Shown piece after piece: positions 63,190-64,000 of a stretch of DNA of 64,000 nt. The DNA is from 66-474 sp040388785 (GTDB taxonomy: Bacteria; Pseudomonadota; Gammaproteobacteria; Xanthomonadales; Rhodanobacteraceae). Below the pieces are notes generated by a model. The model was not told the origin of the DNA and ran no database searches. It saw only the letters and a program-made list of their open reading frames with translations. The stretch lies in assembly GCA_040388785.1 (NCBI GenBank), contig JAZKBD010000030.1, forward strand, positions 30,161 through 94,160. The letters run 5' to 3'. Made by a program: the position numbers and the translations under genes. How positions within the stretch are numbered: the first letter of the stretch is position 1; each line of letters opens with the position of its first letter.

Positions 63190-64000
63190 ATGCGCGAGCC
63201 TGCTGACACCATCGTCGCCGTCGCGACCCCGAACGGGCGCGGTGGCATCGGCGTGGTGCGCATATCAGGCGGCGCGGCGCGCGCGATCGCGAACGCGATC
63301 TGCGAGGTTGAGCCGCAACCGCGGCATGCACGGTTGGTCGCGTTTACCGATGCCGGTGGCGCGACGATCGATCGCGGGCTCGCATTGTTTTTTCCCGCGC
63401 CGCATTCCTTCACCGGCGAAGACGTGCTGGAACTGCACGCGCATGGCAGCCCGGTGGTACTGGATGCGCTGGTGCGACGCGCCTGCGGACTCGGTGCGCG
63501 GCCTGCGCGCGCGGGCGAGTTTTCCGAACGCGCGTTCCTGAATGGCAAGCTCGATCTGGCCCAGGCGGAAGCCGTTGCCGATCTGATCGCCGCGCGCTCG
63601 GAAGCGCAGGCGCACGCTGCGTTGCGTTCGCTGGAAGGTGAATTTTCCCGTCGCGTCGAAGGGCTGGCGCAGACGATCGTGCAGCTGCGCGTCGAAATGG
63701 AAGCGGCGATCGACTTCGCCGAGGACGCCTCGGAAAGCGCATCGTTGCCGAAACTGGAGCGATTGTTCGCGGCGGCCGGCGAGCAATTCGACGCCTTGCT
63801 GGTCGCGACGCGCAACGGCGCGCGCCTCACGCGCGGCATGCACGCCGTGATCGTGGGCACGCCGAACGTCGGCAAGTCCAGTCTGCTCAACGCGCTGGCG
63901 GGCAACGAGCGCGCCATCGTCACCGACATTCCCGGCACCACGCGGGACGTGCTGCGCGAAGCGGTCGTGTTCGATGGCATCGAACTCACGCTCGCGGATA
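63190..64000 (+). CDS. mnmE: tRNA modification GTPase MnmE (3' end outside window)
   Basis: First 270 codons of MnmE, which with MnmG modifies U34 of certain tRNAs. N-terminal formyl-THF-binding domain (TIVAVATPNGRGGIGVVRISG) and helical domain, then the G domain with P-loop GTPNVGKSSLLNAL and switch II/G3 start DIPGTTRD. Follows yidC by 12 bp, as in many gammaproteobacteria. It runs past the right edge. Confidence 0.95.
   Translation, partial: MREPADTIVAVATPNGRGGIGVVRISGGAARAIANAICEVEPQPRHARLVAFTDAGGATIDRGLALFFPAPHSFTGEDVLELHAHGSPVVLDALVRRACGLGARPARAGEFSERAFLNGKLDLAQAEAVADLIAARSEAQAHAALRSLEGEFSRRVEGLAQTIVQLRVEMEAAIDFAEDASESASLPKLERLFAAAGEQFDALLVATRNGARLTRGMHAVIVGTPNVGKSSLLNALAGNERAIVTDIPGTTRDVLREAVVFDGIELTLAD

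Overview
The window is GC-rich chromosomal DNA from a gammaproteobacterium, most likely of the order Xanthomonadales (Lysobacterales). Its right part carries the chromosomal-origin block in the order known from Xanthomonas: gyrB-recF-dnaN-dnaA on the minus strand, then rpmH-rnpA-yidC-mnmE on the plus strand. Beyond gyrB come a TPR protein, then tonB-exbB-exbD1-exbD2 and pdxJ, an arrangement typical of that order. Two parS-like ParB sites lie inside recF, and a consensus DnaA box lies between dnaA and dnaN. No tRNA, rRNA, CRISPR array or transposase gene was seen.

Region 1 (about 1-21 kb) is a surface or exopolysaccharide locus of Wzx/Wzy type. It has a Wza-like export lipoprotein divergent from a Wzc-like co-polymerase/tyrosine kinase, a Wzx-like flippase, four GT4 glycosyltransferases, a polytopic membrane protein (polymerase candidate) and a methyltransferase-like protein. 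It also has two APH-fold kinase-like proteins, an AsnB-type amidotransferase, two sulfotransferases, an exported barrel-like protein and, at the far end, a WecA-like initiating sugar-phosphate transferase. Many genes are coupled by ATGA overlaps. The two sulfotransferases suggest a sulfated polymer.

Region 2 (21.5-28.3 kb) holds an exported S9 peptidase, a PA0069-type radical SAM protein, an SGNH hydrolase and a convergent pair of 2OG-Fe(II)-oxygenase-like genes, one fused to TPR repeats. Region 3 (28.3-41.7 kb) is a trehalose/alpha-glucoside uptake and degradation locus. On the minus strand are a TonB-dependent receptor, two GH65 acid-trehalase-like enzymes and an HSL-type esterase. On the plus strand are a LacI-type regulator, a GH37 trehalase and an MFS sugar transporter. 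Two copies of one GC-centred palindrome in the divergent promoter region look like operators for the LacI protein.

Region 4 (41.7-46.6 kb) is a YtrA-type GntR/ABC-transporter operon. Its promoter overlaps a perfect 15-bp inverted repeat and probably makes a leaderless mRNA; one of its two permease genes is split by an in-frame TGA. Region 5 (46.6-50.3 kb) holds acs, a PPTase and pdxJ.

The sequence is a scaffold with two 10-N joins, one in a sulfotransferase gene and one in rnpA. Both joins sit between short direct repeats, and collapsing the repeats restores intact reading frames, so both look like assembly artefacts rather than real gaps.
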